A model generated the notes under the pieces. That model made no database searches. It had not been told where the DNA came from and was given only the letters and a program-made list of their open reading frames with translations. From Streptomyces sp. SAI-135 (GTDB lineage: Bacteria; Actinomycetota; Actinomycetes; Streptomycetales; Streptomycetaceae), in the NCBI RefSeq assembly GCF_029893805.1, contig NZ_JARXYP010000002.1:3596001-3660000 (forward strand): a stretch of 64,000 nt of DNA, written 5' to 3'. The position numbers and the translations under genes are program-made. Shown here piece by piece: positions 26,448-36,750 of this stretch (its first letter is position 1; every line of letters starts with the position of its first letter).

Positions 26448-28262
26448 GTGAACGGAACGTCCGAAGGGCCGGCGCCCGCGGCAGACCTCGACGGGTCTGC
26501 CGTAACAGAGAGTGATATCGCGACACCTTCTCGTACCGACCCCCCGTCGCATCGCGCGGCCTTCGCGGCGGCGCCGCTGGCCATGGCCGTGGTGGACCGC
26601 GAGGGCACGGTCGTCGACGCCAACCCCGCCTTCGGCGAGCTGCTCGGCGCCGCGCCGAAGGAGCTGACCGGGATCCCGGCCGCCGACCTGGTGGACCTGG
26701 CCTCGGACGCGCGCACCTGGCACTCCTATCGCGAGGTGCTGCGCGGCCGGCAGGCGAAGCTGCGCTGCAAGCGCCGGCTCAAGCATCCCGACGGGCACTC
26801 CATGTGGGCGCAGATCACCGTCACACCGCTGGCCGCGGACGCCCAGGGCTCCCCCGGTGTGCTGCTCTCCGTCGCCGACATCACGGCGCGCCGTGAACTC
26901 CAGGCCCGCCTGCGGCACTTGCAGATGCACGACCCGGTGACCCGGCTGCCCAACCGCACGCTGTTCTTCGAGCGGCTGACGGCCGCCCTGGAGCCGGAGT
27001 CGTACGAGCAGGGCGGCACGGGCCGGATCGGACTGTGCTACCTGGACCTCGACGGGTTCCAGGCCGTCAACGACACCCTCGGCCACCGGGTCGGCGACCG
27101 GCTGCTGGCCGCCGTCGCCGAGCGGCTCACCCGCTGCGCGGACGAGGCCGGCCAGGGCCGGGCGACCGCTCCGCTGGTGGCGCGGCTGGGCGGCGACGAG
27201 TTCGCGCTGCTCGTCGAGGACTCCACCGGCACCGAGCAGCTCGCCGACCTCGCCGAGTCCCTGCTGAAGGCGATCCAGGCGCCCTTCGACCTCTCCGGCC
27301 ACCGGATGTCGGTGTCGGCGTCGATCGGGGTCGTCGAACGGCGGGCGCAGGGCACCTCGGCGACCGGGCTGATGCAGGCCGCCGACACCACGCTCTACTG
27401 GGCCAAGGCCGACGGCCGGGACCGCTGGACGCTGTTCGACCCGGAGCGCAACGCCCACCGCATGACCCGCCAGGCCCTCGCCTCCACGCTGCGCCCGGCC
27501 ATCGAGCGCGGCGAGTTCAAGCTGGAGTACCAGCCGCTGGTGGGCATGGAGGACGGTCGGCTGCGCGGGGTCGAGGCGCTGGTGCGCTGGAACCATCCGC
27601 AGTTCGGTCTGCTGACGCCGAATCGGTTCATCGCACTGGCCGAGGAGGACGGCTCGATCGTCCCGCTCGGCCGCTGGATCCTCGCCACCGCCTGCCGTCA
27701 GGCCCGGCAGTGGCAGCTCGACCACCCCGACGAGCCGCCGATCTTCGTCAGCGTCAATGTGGCGGTCCGTCAGGTCTGGGACTCCGACCTGGTCGCGGAC
27801 GTGGCGCGGACCCTCGCGGAGACCGGTCTGGCCCCGCACCTGCTCCAGCTCGAACTCACCGAGTCCGCGGTGATGGGCTCGGCGGGCCGCCCGCTCCAGG
27901 CCCTCCAGGCGCTGAGCGACATGGGCGTGGGCATCGCGATCGACGACTTCGGCACCGGCTACTCCAACCTCGCCTACCTCAGCCGCCTTCCGGTCTCCGT
28001 CCTGAAGCTGGACGGCTCCTTCGTGCGCGGCTTCCAGTACGAGGGCGAGGGGGTCGCCCCGAACCCGGCCGACGAGGTCGTCGTGGAGGCGATGATCCAG
28101 CTGGCCCACCGCCTCGGCCTCACCGTCACCGCGGAGTGCGTCGAGACCTCGGCCCAGGCCAGCCGGCTGCGCCGGATCGGCTGCGACACCGGCCAGGGCT
28201 GGCTGTACTCGCGGCCGGTGTCGCCGGATCGTATCTCCGGGCTGATGGGCGCCCAGGTCTGA
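26448..28262 (+). CDS. cdgA: PAS-GGDEF-EAL c-di-GMP enzyme (CdgA-like)
   Basis: 604-aa cytoplasmic protein: PAS domain (about residues 40-155), GGDEF domain with intact GGDEF at 248-252, and EAL domain with E376-A377-L378 in GVEALVRWNHP, the DDFGTGYS loop and the catalytic ECVET near the end. Both active sites look intact, so it could make and break c-di-GMP. GTG at 26448 is chosen for GGGAG upstream and because the long open frame before it has no domain. In Streptomyces c-di-GMP bound to BldD holds off sporulation. The CdgA assignment rests on domain order, the BldD box and position. Confidence 0.86.
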   Translation: MNGTSEGPAPAADLDGSAVTESDIATPSRTDPPSHRAAFAAAPLAMAVVDREGTVVDANPAFGELLGAAPKELTGIPAADLVDLASDARTWHSYREVLRGRQAKLRCKRRLKHPDGHSMWAQITVTPLAADAQGSPGVLLSVADITARRELQARLRHLQMHDPVTRLPNRTLFFERLTAALEPESYEQGGTGRIGLCYLDLDGFQAVNDTLGHRVGDRLLAAVAERLTRCADEAGQGRATAPLVARLGGDEFALLVEDSTGTEQLADLAESLLKAIQAPFDLSGHRMSVSASIGVVERRAQGTSATGLMQAADTTLYWAKADGRDRWTLFDPERNAHRMTRQALASTLRPAIERGEFKLEYQPLVGMEDGRLRGVEALVRWNHPQFGLLTPNRFIALAEEDGSIVPLGRWILATACRQARQWQLDHPDEPPIFVSVNVAVRQVWDSDLVADVARTLAETGLAPHLLQLELTESAVMGSAGRPLQALQALSDMGVGIAIDDFGTGYSNLAYLSRLPVSVLKLDGSFVRGFQYEGEGVAPNPADEVVVEAMIQLAHRLGLTVTAECVETSAQASRLRRIGCDTGQGWLYSRPVSPDRISGLMGAQV

Positions 28263-28266
28263 CGGG

Positions 28267-29355
<1,089 letters not shown>

Positions 29356-29598
29356 GGTGGGGTCCTCCTGTGTGTGCCGTGCGCTGTCGCTTCCGGGGGT
29401 AACAGGGGAATGTCCCCGGTTATTCCCGGGGTCCGGGAGGGGCGGTGCGGGACGGGGCGGAAGGGACGGGACGGAAGGGGCGGATACGGCGCGGACCCGT
29501 GGAGCGCCATGTTCCGTATCCCGCAAGGGAGTTCACCGCTTGCGCGGGGGCCTCCGGGGTACCCGAAATGCCCCGATACCCAACCGGAGGCAGCTTTC

Positions 29599-29865
29599 AT
29601 GACGCGCTCTGAGACTCCGCGACCGCAAGGGCCCGGCACCCTGGAGCCCGGCACCCGGCAACGCGACCAGCTGTCCGTCCGCATCGCCGACACCGCCTGG
29701 ACCGCACTGGTGGTCGTGGCGGGCCTGTGGGCGATCCTGACCAGCGTGGACGCCGTCCGCGGCACGGGTTCGTGGGCGTACTGCGCGGTGGCGCTCGCCC
29801 TGCTCACCATCGGACTGACGATGCGGGTCGTCGGCATCCGGCGCCGGGCCCGTACCAGGCTGTGA
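29599..29865 (+). CDS. Small two-helix membrane protein
   Basis: 88-aa protein: a polar N-terminus of 30 residues, two membrane segments (TAWTALVVVAGLWAIL and YCAVALALLTIGLTMRVVGI) and a basic tail. GGAGG eight bases before ATG. Ten bases separate it from the next membrane-protein gene, so they probably form an operon. Function unknown. Confidence 0.72.
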   Translation: MTRSETPRPQGPGTLEPGTRQRDQLSVRIADTAWTALVVVAGLWAILTSVDAVRGTGSWAYCAVALALLTIGLTMRVVGIRRRARTRL

Positions 29866-29875
29866 GGGGGCCGCG

Positions 29876-30406
29876 GTGGAACGCGTCAACGATCTGATCA
29901 GCAGGCATCTGTGGCTCCAGTACGCCCTGTCCGTACTGGCCGCCTCCGCCATGGTCCTCCTGCTGTTCCCCGGGAAGTCCCCCGCCTCCGTCCTGGCGCG
30001 CATGGCCTTCACCGCCCTCGGCGGGATCGCGGTCGTGATGGCCGTGCGCCGCAAGGAGAAGCGGGCCGCGGGATCGACGGACGGCCTGGTCGTCCTGGAC
30101 CGCAAGCTGCGCCGGGGTGAGGTCCCCACCGCGCCCGGGGAGCGGCAGGCGATGGGTGACCTGGTGGAACAGCGCCTGCACCGCTCCCGCCACCGGGTCG
30201 CGGCCGCGCTCTTCCTCGCCGTCCTGTTCGGTTCCCTCGTGGTGCTGACGGCCCTGACCGCGGGCGCGCGGCAGACGGTCGGTTTCGCCGTCTTCAGCGT
30301 CGTCTTCCTGGGCTGGCTCGTCCTCCACGGCAATCTCCAGCACCGGCGGCTGCGCACCATGCGTGAGGCGCTCACCTCCGAGGTCCCGCAGGAGCCCCGG
30401 CGATGA
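29876..30406 (+). CDS. Membrane protein of unknown function
   Basis: 176-aa protein with membrane segments near residues 14-32, 40-55, 108-128 and 134-150, and a cytoplasmic loop of about 50 residues (KEKRAAGSTDGLVVLDRKLR onward). GTG start with GAGGGGG upstream. Pairs with the small membrane protein before it. No family recognised. Confidence 0.72.
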   Translation: MERVNDLISRHLWLQYALSVLAASAMVLLLFPGKSPASVLARMAFTALGGIAVVMAVRRKEKRAAGSTDGLVVLDRKLRRGEVPTAPGERQAMGDLVEQRLHRSRHRVAAALFLAVLFGSLVVLTALTAGARQTVGFAVFSVVFLGWLVLHGNLQHRRLRTMREALTSEVPQEPRR

Positions 30407-30425
30407 GCGCCTGACACCGCCCGCC

Positions 30426-31160
30426 TCACACCTGGACGATCGGCTCCCTCGTGAACAGCGCCCCCAGCGAGGGAGCGTTCACCCGGCGGTCGGTCAGCCG
30501 CAGGGCCTCCCAGACGGTGACCTGGTTCGCGGTGAGGACCGGCTTGCCGAGCTCCTTCTCCAGGGCCGGGATGTGGGTGGCCGTGTGGAGTGCCGTGTCC
30601 GGCAGGAGCACCGCCCCGGCGTCCGGCGAGTCGGCCTGCCGGGCCAGCGCGAGGACCTCCTCCTCGCCCCAGGTGCCGACCTCCGCGGCGGTGATGATCC
30701 CGGCGCCGCGGACCTGAAGGACCTCGATGCCGCCCGCCCGCAGGAAGTCGGCGAACAGGCCCGCCACGTCGTCCGGGTAGGTGGCCGCGACCGCCACCCG
30801 CCCGGCCCCGATCTCCTTCGCCGCGTGCACGAAGGCGAAGGAGGTCGAGGAGGCGGGCATGCCGGCCGTCACGGCCAGGGTGCGGACCTGTTCCTGGGCA
30901 CCCTCCCAGCCGTGCACGAAACTGCCGCTGGTGCAGGCCCAGACGACGGACTCGGCGCCCGACATGCGCAGTTCCTCGACGCCCGCGGCGGCGAGCCGCT
31001 CGGCGGAGCCCATCTCCAGGAGGGCGTCCACGCGGTGGGCGTCCGTGCCGATGTCGGTGTGGACCACGTCCAGGCGGATGTCACTGCCCAGGAGCTGTTC
31101 GATGCGCGGATAGTCGTCCTCGGCGGAGTGGCCCGGGTAGAGGAATCCCAGTGCGGTCAT
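30426..31160 (-). CDS. Maleate isomerase/AMDase-family protein with one active cysteine
   Basis: 244-aa Asp/Glu-racemase-fold protein related to maleate cis-trans isomerase and arylmalonate decarboxylase. The first active-site cysteine is C76 in VVWACTSGSFVHG. At the place of the second cysteine the sequence reads LLPDTALHTA, with D188. Racemases and isomerases need both; arylmalonate decarboxylase needs one, so this may be a decarboxylase-type enzyme. ATG at 31160 overlaps the stop of the paralogue upstream (ATGA), suggesting a heteromeric or sequential pair. AGGAAGG is a good ribosome site. Confidence 0.8.
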   Translation of the reverse strand: MTALGFLYPGHSAEDDYPRIEQLLGSDIRLDVVHTDIGTDAHRVDALLEMGSAERLAAAGVEELRMSGAESVVWACTSGSFVHGWEGAQEQVRTLAVTAGMPASSTSFAFVHAAKEIGAGRVAVAATYPDDVAGLFADFLRAGGIEVLQVRGAGIITAAEVGTWGEEEVLALARQADSPDAGAVLLPDTALHTATHIPALEKELGKPVLTANQVTVWEALRLTDRRVNAPSLGALFTREPIVQV

Positions 31161-31981
31161 GTCCAGCCTTCCTGCTGCTGTTCTCCGTCCGGCAGTTCCC
31201 GGACTTCGGGCAGACCCGGAATCTCCGGGCGCACGGGACCGGACCTCGCCGCCGGGTCGATCAGCGCCTGGTACGGTCCCACGGCTCGGGTACCCAGTCG
31301 GCGCAACGCCGCCCACATGGTCACCTGGTTGGCCGAGATCACCGGGATGCGCAGTTCCGCCTCCAGCTGCGGGATGACGTCGTACGTCGGCAGGTTGGTG
31401 CAGCTGATGAACAGCGCCTGGGCGTCGGCCCGTACGGCCTGGTGGGCCATCTCGGAGACCTGGCGGTAGGGCACCTTCCAGATGTGCCGGGTCAGCCCCA
31501 TGTAGGCGCAACCGGTGACGGAGACGCCGGCCTCGGCGACGTACTCCTCCAGCGACCTGGTCACCGACACCGTGTACGGCGTCACGAGTGCGACCCGGTG
31601 CACGTCGAGCTCGGCGAGGGCCTCCAGGAGGGCGCCGGAGGTGGTCACGGACGGGACGGCGCCCGCCCCGGTCATGGCCGCGCACATGGCGCGTTCCCCG
31701 GCGATCCCGCCGACGAAGCTGCCCGAGGTGCAGGCGTAGCCGACGACCTCGGGGGCGATGGCGTTGAGGGTGCGCACGGCGTCGTGCAGGGTCTCGTGCT
31801 CGCTGACCAGACGGGCCAGGTCGAGGCTGACCTCGACGGGGACGTACGGGGTGCGGGTCAGATGGAGCGAGACCTCGTCGGGTACCCAGCGCCACAGCTC
31901 GCGGTCCAGCGCGAAGTCGAAGGGGGCGACGACACCGACACCGCGCTGGGGGCGCGGACCACCAAGAAAGGAGACGTCCAT
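31157..31981 (-). CDS. Maleate isomerase-family protein with two active cysteines
   Basis: 274-aa Asp/Glu-racemase-fold enzyme. C84 in GYACTSGSFVGG and C194 in FISCTNLPTYDV form the cysteine pair used by maleate isomerase and hydantoin-type racemases. It is related in family to EutA proteins of ectoine catabolism. ATG at 31981 is taken; a GTG 18 bases upstream is possible, neither with a strong ribosome site. Divergent from a D-2-hydroxyacid dehydrogenase gene over 197 bp that must hold both promoters. Confidence 0.8.
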   Translation of the reverse strand: MDVSFLGGPRPQRGVGVVAPFDFALDRELWRWVPDEVSLHLTRTPYVPVEVSLDLARLVSEHETLHDAVRTLNAIAPEVVGYACTSGSFVGGIAGERAMCAAMTGAGAVPSVTTSGALLEALAELDVHRVALVTPYTVSVTRSLEEYVAEAGVSVTGCAYMGLTRHIWKVPYRQVSEMAHQAVRADAQALFISCTNLPTYDVIPQLEAELRIPVISANQVTMWAALRRLGTRAVGPYQALIDPAARSGPVRPEIPGLPEVRELPDGEQQQEGWT

Positions 31982-32178
31982 GGCGAAGACCGGCCTCACA
32001 GTGAGAGACGGAAGGGCTGCGGAACGTGCACAACGCCCGTGTTGACGAAGGTAGGTTCGGGTGCGAGCGTGGTCAATCCGCCCACGTCACGCACACGTGA
32101 ACACCCGGTTGCGCCGGTGGTCCCACCCCCGTCGGACGCCCGGCAGCTCCCGCGACCATCCGCAGAAACGGTGCCTCG

Positions 32179-33126
32179 ATGTCCGTCCCCACCCTGCTGG
32201 TCCTCGACGCCGACCCGCCGCCGCGCCTCGGCAGACTCACCGGCCGGGCCCGGATCGAGCACGCGGACGCGAGCACGCTCGCCGAGCGGCTGCCGTCCGC
32301 CGATGTGCTGCTGGTCTGGGACTTCACCTCCACCGCGGTGCGGGACGCCTGGCCGGGCGAGGGTCCGCGGCCCCGCTGGGTGCACACCGCGAGCGCGGGC
32401 GTGGATCACCTGATGTGCCCCGAACTCGCCGTCTCCGACACGGTGGTGACGAACGCGCGCGGGGTCTTCGACCAGCCGATCGCCGAGTACGTCGCCGCGC
32501 TGGTCCTGACGATGGCCAAGGACCTGCCCCGCACGCTCGAACTCCAGCGGGAGGGCGTGTGGCGGCACCGGGAGTCGCAGCGAGTCGCCGGCACGCGCGC
32601 GTGCGTGGTCGGTTCCGGGCCCATCGGGCGGGCGATCGTGAGCACGCTCAAGGCGCTCGGCATCACCACGGCCCTGGTCGGCCGCCGCCCCCGCACCGGG
32701 ATCCACGGACCCGACGACCTCGACCGGCTGATGGCCCGCGCGGACTGGGTGATCGCGGCCGCCCCGCTCACCGCGGACACGCGGGGCATGTTCGACGCCC
32801 GCCGCTTCGGGGTGATGCAGCCCTCCGCGCGGTTCATCAACATCGGGCGCGGCCAGCTGGTCGTCGAGGAGGCCCTGGTGGAGGCGGTGTCCAAGCGGTG
32901 GATCGCCGGGGCCGCCCTCGACGTCTTCGACACCGAACCCCTTCCTGTCGACAGCCCGTTGTGGCAGGTTCCGGGCCTGATCGTGTCCCCGCACATGAGC
33001 GGCGACACGGTCGGCTGGCGGGATGAACTCGGCACGCAGTTCGTGGAGTTGTACGAGCGCTGGGAAGCGGGCAGATCACTGACGAACGTGGTCGACAAAC
33101 AACGCGGGTATGTACCGGGGCACTGA
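32179..33126 (+). CDS. D-2-hydroxyacid dehydrogenase
   Basis: 315-aa NAD(P)-dependent enzyme. The nucleotide loop is VVGSGPIGRA; the catalytic arginine is in INIGRGQLVVEEAL, the glutamate in DVFDTEPLP and the histidine in SPHMSG. It should interconvert a 2-keto acid and D-2-hydroxy acid; the substrate is unknown. First gene of a plus-strand run with an amidase 22 bp downstream. Confidence 0.88.
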   Translation: MSVPTLLVLDADPPPRLGRLTGRARIEHADASTLAERLPSADVLLVWDFTSTAVRDAWPGEGPRPRWVHTASAGVDHLMCPELAVSDTVVTNARGVFDQPIAEYVAALVLTMAKDLPRTLELQREGVWRHRESQRVAGTRACVVGSGPIGRAIVSTLKALGITTALVGRRPRTGIHGPDDLDRLMARADWVIAAAPLTADTRGMFDARRFGVMQPSARFINIGRGQLVVEEALVEAVSKRWIAGAALDVFDTEPLPVDSPLWQVPGLIVSPHMSGDTVGWRDELGTQFVELYERWEAGRSLTNVVDKQRGYVPGH

Positions 33127-33148
33127 CAGCCGAGCAGAGGGGCAGCAC

Positions 33149-34564
33149 ATGCAGGACCTCTCGGAACTGACCGCCGTGCACCTCGTCGAGGGCTACCGCA
33201 AGGGCGAGTTCAGCCCCGTCGACGCCACCCGGGCGGCCCTGGAGCGGGCCGAGCGCGTCCAGCCCGAGGTGAACGCGTTCGTGCGCCTGACCGGTGAGGA
33301 GGCCCTGGCACAGGCCCGCGCGTCGGCCGACCGCTGGCGACGCGGCGAGCCGTGCGGCGCGGTGGACGGCGTCCCGGTCACGGTGAAGGACATCCTGCTC
33401 ACCCGGGGCACCCCGACCCTGAAGGGCTCCAGGACGATCCCGGAGAACGGTCCGTGGGACGAGGACGCGCCCTCCGTGGCCCGACTGCGCGAGCAGGGTG
33501 CCGTCTTCCTCGGCAAGACGACCACCCCGGAGTTCGGCTGGAAGGGCGTCACGGACTCACCGCTGTCGGGCGTGACCCGCAACCCCTACGACCCGACGCG
33601 CACCGCGGGCGGCTCCAGCGGGGGCGCCGCGGCGGCCGTGGCACTCGGCGCGGGACCGCTCGCGCTCGGCACCGACGGCGGGGGCAGTGTCCGCATCCCG
33701 GCCGCGTTCTGCGGGATCTTCGCCCTGAAGCCGACGTACGGCAGGGTGCCGCTCTACCCGGCGAGCGCCTTCGGCACCCTGGCCCATGTCGGCCCGATGA
33801 CCCGGGACGCGGCCGACGCGGCACTCCTGCTCGACGTGATCGGCAGGCCGGACTCGCGTGACTGGTCGGCCCTCGGCCCGGCGTCCGGCCCGTTCACCGC
33901 GGCCCTGCCGGGCGGGGTGCGCGGACTGCGGGTCGCCTACTCGCCGTCCCTCGGCGGCCAGGTGGCCGTACAGCCCGGGGTCGCGGCAGCGGTCCGCCGT
34001 GCCGTGGAGCACCTGGCCGGGCTCGGCGCCTACGTCACCGAGACCGACCCCGACTTCGCCGACCCCGTGGACGCCTTCCACACCCTGTGGTTCAGCGGGG
34101 CGGCCCGGGTCACCCAGCATCTCGGGCCGCACCAGCGGGAGGTGCTGGACCCCGGACTCCGGGAGATCCGCGGCCTCGGGGCCCGCATGAGCGCGCTCGA
34201 CTACCTGGCCGCGGTGGACGTCCGGATGGAACTGGGGCGCCGGATGGGCCGTTTCCACGACTCCTACGACCTGCTGGTCACCCCGACCCTGCCGATCACC
34301 GCGTTCGAGGCGGGCACGGAGGTCCCGAAGGGCTCGGGGCACCACCGCTGGACGGGGTGGACACCGTTCACCTACCCCTTCAACATGACGCAGCAGCCGG
34401 CGGCGAGTGTGCCCGTCGGCACGGACGGCGACGGGCTGCCGGTGGGGCTCCAGATCGTGGCGGCCCGGCATCGGGACGACCTGGTGCTGCGGGCGGCACA
34501 CGCCCTGTACGAGACGGGAGCGGCGGGCATCCACCCGCCCCGGCTCGCGCGGGGTGAGCGCTAG
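33149..34564 (+). CDS. Amidase (amidase-signature family)
   Basis: 471-aa hydrolase of the amidase signature family. The catalytic lysine is in PVTVKDILLTRG, and the Ser-rich motif GGSSGGAAAAVALGAGPLAL with GTDGGGSVRIPAAFCG supplies the cis-serine and nucleophilic serine. No GatBC partners nearby, so it is a catabolic amidase, not glutamyl-tRNA amidotransferase. GAGGGG upstream of ATG 33149. Its stop shares the palindrome CTAG with the stop of the convergent DUF3830 gene. Confidence 0.9.
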   Translation: MQDLSELTAVHLVEGYRKGEFSPVDATRAALERAERVQPEVNAFVRLTGEEALAQARASADRWRRGEPCGAVDGVPVTVKDILLTRGTPTLKGSRTIPENGPWDEDAPSVARLREQGAVFLGKTTTPEFGWKGVTDSPLSGVTRNPYDPTRTAGGSSGGAAAAVALGAGPLALGTDGGGSVRIPAAFCGIFALKPTYGRVPLYPASAFGTLAHVGPMTRDAADAALLLDVIGRPDSRDWSALGPASGPFTAALPGGVRGLRVAYSPSLGGQVAVQPGVAAAVRRAVEHLAGLGAYVTETDPDFADPVDAFHTLWFSGAARVTQHLGPHQREVLDPGLREIRGLGARMSALDYLAAVDVRMELGRRMGRFHDSYDLLVTPTLPITAFEAGTEVPKGSGHHRWTGWTPFTYPFNMTQQPAASVPVGTDGDGLPVGLQIVAARHRDDLVLRAAHALYETGAAGIHPPRLARGER

Positions 34565-35055
34565 GCCCGGCTGAAGCGGAGGCTCTCGCCGAGGGCGCCC
34601 GAGCGCCAGAGGTCGTTGCAGCCCTCGGCCAGGGCGTCCAGCCCCGCCACCACCTGGCCCCAGACGATGCCCGGCACCCAGCCCACGTCGGCGTTCACGA
34701 GGAGGTTGTTGCGCTCGTAGAACAGGGCCAGATCGACCAGCGTCGTGTCCGACCGGACCTCTCGGTCGTAGCCGTGGGACTGCGTGCCGAGTTGTGTGCC
34801 GGCGAAGGAGAAATAACAGAGATCTCCGGGAATCGGGGTAACTGTCGGATTTTCCAGAGGTGGCTCCGCTTCCGCGAAAGGCGGGAAAAGGGCGTAGATC
34901 TCGTTGCGCGCGTACTTGGCGTGATAGACGTCACCGGCGAGCGGGAGCGCTTCCCATACGGCCGCGCAGGTGATCGGCGCCCGGTCGTCGAGGAGCTTTG
35001 CCGTCGCGGTGATCCCGCGTTTGACCAGCGAGACTTCGATGTATCGGTCAGCCAT
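34561..35055 (-). CDS. DUF3830 family protein
   Basis: 164-aa protein of the cyclophilin-like DUF3830 family: IEVSLVKRGITATAKLLDDR, VYHAKYARNEIYALFPPF and DLCYFSFAG are typical. These proteins occur beside amidases, racemases and amino-acid transporters; their activity is not known to me. ATG at 35055 is chosen over one 9 bases upstream. It is the only gene of the cluster on the minus strand here and shares its stop bases with the amidase gene. Confidence 0.8.
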   Translation of the reverse strand: MADRYIEVSLVKRGITATAKLLDDRAPITCAAVWEALPLAGDVYHAKYARNEIYALFPPFAEAEPPLENPTVTPIPGDLCYFSFAGTQLGTQSHGYDREVRSDTTLVDLALFYERNNLLVNADVGWVPGIVWGQVVAGLDALAEGCNDLWRSGALGESLRFSRA

Positions 35056-35152
35056 GCACTCCATGGTCCCGCGCGGGTCAAGAGGGCCTCGGTGGAAAAC
35101 GGGGCTCAAATCGATCCGCATAAGTCGCATCCGGTCGGGTAGCCGCGCCGCC

Positions 35153-36058
35153 ATGGCTCCACCACTGGAACATGGCGCACACACATCCGGGACCACCCGC
35201 CGGTCGCTGCTCGCGGGGGTGGCGGCGGTCGGCGCACTGGGCGCCGCAGGCTGCTCACGCGTGGCCACCGCCTCCACCGAAGGCGGCGGTGACCTGCTCG
35301 ACCGGCTCAGAGCGGCGGGTGTCGTACGGCTGGGAATCGCGGGCGAGATCCCGTTCGGTTACATCGACAAGAACGGCGACCTGACCGGCGAGGCGCCGGA
35401 ACTCGCGAAGGTCGTATTCAAGCGGCTCGGGGTGGACCGGGTGCAGCCCGTGCCCACCGAGTTCGGTTCGCTCATTCCCGGGCTGAATTCGCAGCAGTTC
35501 GATGTCGTGGCGGCCGGGATGTATGTCACCCCGGAACGCTGCGAGCAGGTGATCTTCGCCGATCCCGACTATCAGATGCTCGATTCCTTCATCGTGCGCA
35601 AGGGAAATCCAAAAGGTCTTCACAACTACCAGGACGTCGTCGAGAAGAAGGCGAAGTTCGCCACCGGCACCGGCTATGCGGAGATCGGGTACGCGGTCGA
35701 GGCGGGATACAAGGAGAGCGACATCCTGATCGTGCCCGACCAGGTCGCCGGGCTGAACGCGGTGGAGGCGGGACGCGTCGACGTGTTCGCCGGGACCGCG
35801 CTCACCACCCGTGAGGTGGTGAAGAAATCGGCCAAGGCGGAGGCGACGAAGGCCTTCACCCCGATCGTGGGCGGCAAGCCGCACACCGACGGCGGCGCCT
35901 TCGCGTTCCGCCGCACGGAGACGAACCTGCGGGACGCCTTCAACGTCGAGCTGCGGAAGCTGAAGAAGAGCGGGGAACTCCTCCGGGTCCTCAAGCCCTT
36001 CGGGTTCACGCAGGCCGAGATGACGGACCTGACCGCGAAGGAGCTCTGCGGCGGATGA
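35153..36058 (+). CDS. ehuB: Ehu-type substrate-binding lipoprotein
   Basis: 301-aa family 3 solute-binding protein. The N-terminus TTRRSLLAGVAAVGALGAAG then CS combines a Tat-like double arginine with a lipobox. VVRLGIAGEIPFGYID and EFGSLIPGLNSQQFDVVAAG are the ligand-binding lobes; similar proteins are named EhuB (ectoine/hydroxyectoine). No ectoine hydrolase or DoeB gene lies nearby, so the true ligand may be another amino acid or amide. ATG at 35153 lacks a strong ribosome site. Overlaps the permease gene by ATGA. Confidence 0.83.
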   Translation: MAPPLEHGAHTSGTTRRSLLAGVAAVGALGAAGCSRVATASTEGGGDLLDRLRAAGVVRLGIAGEIPFGYIDKNGDLTGEAPELAKVVFKRLGVDRVQPVPTEFGSLIPGLNSQQFDVVAAGMYVTPERCEQVIFADPDYQMLDSFIVRKGNPKGLHNYQDVVEKKAKFATGTGYAEIGYAVEAGYKESDILIVPDQVAGLNAVEAGRVDVFAGTALTTREVVKKSAKAEATKAFTPIVGGKPHTDGGAFAFRRTETNLRDAFNVELRKLKKSGELLRVLKPFGFTQAEMTDLTAKELCGG

Positions 36059-36750
36059 CTTCCGGACTCTGGGAACTGGTGCTCAGGGGGGTCTGGACCA
36101 CCGTCCAGCTCCTCGTGTTCAGCGCGCTGCTCGCCGCCGCGGTGTCCTTCGTGGTCGGCGTCGCGCGTACCCACCGGCTGTGGATCGTCCGCTTCCTCGC
36201 GGGCTTCTACACCGAGGTGTTCCGCGGCACCTCCGCGCTGGTGATGATCTTCTGGGTGTTCTTCGTGCTGCCCCCGGCCTTCGGCTGGCAGCTCGTGCCC
36301 ATGTGGGCGGGCACGCTCGCGCTCGGCCTGACCTACGGGGCGTACGGCTCCGAGATCGTGCGCGGGGCGCTCAAGGCGGTCGACCCGGCCCAGCAGGAGG
36401 GCGGGATCGCGCTGAGCTTCACGCCCTGGCAGCGGCTCCGGCTGATCCTGCTGCCGCAGGCGGTGCCGGAGATGATCCCGCCGTTCTCCAACCTGCTGGT
36501 CGAGCTGCTCAAGGGCACCGCGCTGGTGTCCGTGATGGGCATGGGCGACCTGGCCTTCAGCGGCAACCTGGTGCGGCTGGCGCTCCAGGAGAGCGCCGGG
36601 ATCTACACGTATCTGCTGCTCATCTACTTCGTGATCGCCTTCCTGCTCACCCGGCTGATGCGGGGCCTGGAGAAGAAGCTCAAGGCGGGGGTCGGCAAGG
36701 CGCCCACCCGTGAGGTGAAGGTGCCCGAGCCGGTCGGAGGTGGTGTCTGA
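36055..36750 (+). CDS. ehuC: Polar amino acid ABC permease (EhuC type)
   Basis: 231-aa HisM/GlnP-type permease with about five membrane segments. GTSALVMIFWVFFVLPPAFG and the EAA-like loop (DPAQQEGGIALSFTPWQRLR) identify the family. Coupled by overlap to both neighbours. Confidence 0.86.
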   Translation: MTSGLWELVLRGVWTTVQLLVFSALLAAAVSFVVGVARTHRLWIVRFLAGFYTEVFRGTSALVMIFWVFFVLPPAFGWQLVPMWAGTLALGLTYGAYGSEIVRGALKAVDPAQQEGGIALSFTPWQRLRLILLPQAVPEMIPPFSNLLVELLKGTALVSVMGMGDLAFSGNLVRLALQESAGIYTYLLLIYFVIAFLLTRLMRGLEKKLKAGVGKAPTREVKVPEPVGGGV

